From positions 17,501 through 45,000 of the forward strand of contig SEYY01007160.1 in NCBI GenBank assembly GCA_009176605.1: a stretch of 27,500 bases of DNA, read 5' to 3'. This document shows, in pieces, positions 26,158-27,500 of this stretch (the stretch's first letter is position 1; each line of letters opens with the position of its first letter). The stretch is from Armadillidium nasatum. Taxonomy: Eukaryota; Arthropoda; Malacostraca; Isopoda; Armadillidiidae. A program made the position numbers and the translations under genes. The notes beneath the pieces are model-generated. The model was not told where the DNA came from, searched no databases, and saw only the letters and a program-made list of their open reading frames with translations.

Positions 26158-26295
26158 CTGACAATTTTCAGTATTAGGTTTCTTACAATAAAGAACCGGA
26201 GCTAACCCTGGGAGATAAAAACCACGTACACAACTGAGGAATTGGAAATATATTATAAAAATACTCAAAAATTTTCTAATGCACATTATCTCCAT
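26158..26295 (-). CDS. TM9SF2-like protein, first coding exon (partial gene)
   Basis: Exactly 46 codons from ATG (26295, in an AAAATGG context) to a CAG/gtaaaa splice donor at 26158/26157. It encodes a signal peptide (basic CIRK, then a hydrophobic FLSIFIIYFQFLSC core, residues 8-21), then GFYLPGLAPVLYC and a second Cys in ENCQ. FYLPGLAPV directly after signal cleavage, followed by two Cys, is the mature start of transmembrane-9-superfamily proteins, closest to TM9SF2: nine-membrane-span proteins of endosome and Golgi membranes. The remaining exons would lie to the left on the minus strand and were not found before the repeats, so intron 1 is probably long. A second in-frame Met at codon 4 could also start translation. 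Confidence 0.75.
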
Positions 26296-27500
26296 TTTTT
26301 AAAAATAATGTACAAGAGTCGTTTTAAGGATCTTCGGCAACTTATTTTTCCTTAATGTACTCTTGAAATAGCAACTTATTAATTCTTAACTGCAAAGCAA
26401 GAATCAAGAGTCAACAATACCATGACACGTCTGCAAGTCACAGTATGTGGTACGACATAGTATTTAATCAGAGTGAGTCAGGATTTTGAAAGAAGGTAAA
26501 GGAGAAACTTCGTGGAAAATTTTAGCTACCCAAAGAAGATTATTTATCAAGATTAAATATAAAACTATATACTCTCACAATTTCATCTATTAGTTTTTTG
26601 TATATTTTTCATCTATAGTTTAGTTTTTTTTCATAATGGTTTCACTCATAATTAAATTCTTCATCATAAGTTCCTTTGGAATAATTAAATCCTTGATAAT
26701 AAGTTCATTAGGTTGCTTTTCACTAAAAGTATTTTGTCATTTTTTTCAATGTGGAATTACTAATGCGCTGACACTTCGGGCGCTGCCACCTTCACGCACC
26801 TAACTTCAAACTTTTTCAACATTTTCACTGAAAACCGTGTGGGTCTTTTAAAGTATTTAAAAATGTAATCATTTTTATATTTTCTTGTAAAACAGAGAGT
26901 TCAAGTCAATTTCGTGGATGAATGGAAGTATTATTCATTTTCCTTAAATCTTTCCAACATAATCTTTCAAATAGATCTCCTACTTTACTTTTACCGCTCT
27001 TAACTATATGTCTGAATATTAATTAAGGAACTCGAGAACCAACATTCTTCGAAACCAGTCATTATAAGTGTCCTAAATTATTTAATTGCAACGCTAATTT
27101 CGACCCTTCTCTTTCAAGGTCAAGGTTTTTAAATTTAAACTCATCACAATTCAGCTGCAAGTCTTTACATGAATTCTCTTGAAAACATACTTTTAAGAAA
27201 TTCGTCAAAAAAGAAATAATTGAATAAACCTTAAAGAAACATTAATACATTAAATATAATACAGATAAGTAATTTTCATCATTCTTTAATTAAGGATAGA
27301 TGAAGATACATATGCTATATTTTAATCCAAAACAAATAGCAATGCGTGTCATTGTATGCAAAGGTCAACAGTTTCAAATTGAATAGTAATTGCAGCATAT
27401 ACCAGAAGAGCGACCTCATATTTCAAATCGGCGTCGAAAAATTACAAAGAACTAACTGATACATTTTTTTAAAAAAATTAGTAAAAAATTTTTTCCACTG
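26296..27500. other. Upstream region of the TM9SF2-like gene; no further exon recognised
   Basis: On the minus strand this would hold the 5' UTR and promoter. An acceptor-like TTGCTTTGCAG sits at about 26393-26403, so a 5' UTR intron is possible. Otherwise AT-rich without long open frames; a less AT-rich patch is at 26764-26840. Confidence 0.45.
26777..26791 (-). promoter_or_regulatory. Core-promoter-like GGCAGCG motif
   Basis: The minus strand reads AGGTGGCAGCGCCCG, which fits, as I recall it, a Drosophila core-promoter consensus built on YGGCARCGSY. It lies about 480 bp upstream of the TM9SF2-like ATG, in the only GC-rich patch nearby. Motif recall and role are unverified. Confidence 0.35.

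Noticed and set aside
27343..27386. Short frame reading VIVCKGQQFQIE, faintly like a ribosomal L21 start
   Set aside because: Fourteen codons then a stop; resemblance too slight.

Overview
Eukaryotic nuclear DNA, very AT-rich, almost entirely repeats and transposable-element remains. There are no compact operon-like genes, and introns and retroelements are present. The element mix (a Jockey-group LINE of the kind abundant in decapod crustaceans, a CR1/L2-type LINE, Ty3/gypsy, hAT and pogo/jerky-type DNA transposons, a TA-flanked mariner-like MITE) together with a dozen long (TA)n microsatellites suggests an arthropod, most likely a crustacean. That assignment is an inference from recall of these families, not a search result.

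Layout. 1-4017: 3' part of a Ty3/gypsy element (RT, RNase H, integrase, GPY/F tail, probable 3' LTR) with three single-base frameshifts. 4072-4624 and 8862-9426: two copies of an unnamed repeat of about 550 bp, each ending in a (TA)n array. 5097-8493: a nest in which a 1.8-kb hAT element with an exact 8-bp target duplication sits inside the 3' tail of a CR1-like LINE, flanked by two inverted fragments of the same hAT family. 9907-10701: decayed pogo/jerky-type transposase. 11942-12720: CR1-like LINE fragment with an FADD reverse transcriptase box. 12750-13123: another hAT right end, running into (TA)n. 13260-14735: minus-strand Jockey-like LINE, inactivated. 14859-15135: a 277-bp (TA)n array. 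16632-18271: a duplicated segment with a CR1 tail between its copies. 18433-19345: a promoter-like or LTR-like block with CRE, GC-box and TATA motifs, carrying a 212-bp MITE with 56-bp perfect terminal inverted repeats. 20180-21065, 23727-23822 and 25035-25560: further CR1-like fragments. 21636-22807: a duplicated GGTTAG-rich repeat.

Host genes. The only convincing host coding sequence is near the right end: a minus-strand first exon (26158-26295) encoding a signal peptide followed by the FYLPGLAPV start of a TM9SF2-like protein, with a canonical splice donor. On the plus strand, inside what would be its first intron, is a 73-codon open stretch (25903-26122) with a good splice acceptor, a stop and a nearby AATAAA. 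It looks like the last exon of an antisense gene I do not recognise.

I see no coherent new biological system here. The most interesting signals are the nested hAT insertion, the perfect-TIR MITE, the repeated coincidence of transposon ends with (TA)n arrays, the unnamed 550-bp repeat, and the possible antisense gene overlap at the TM9SF2-like locus.
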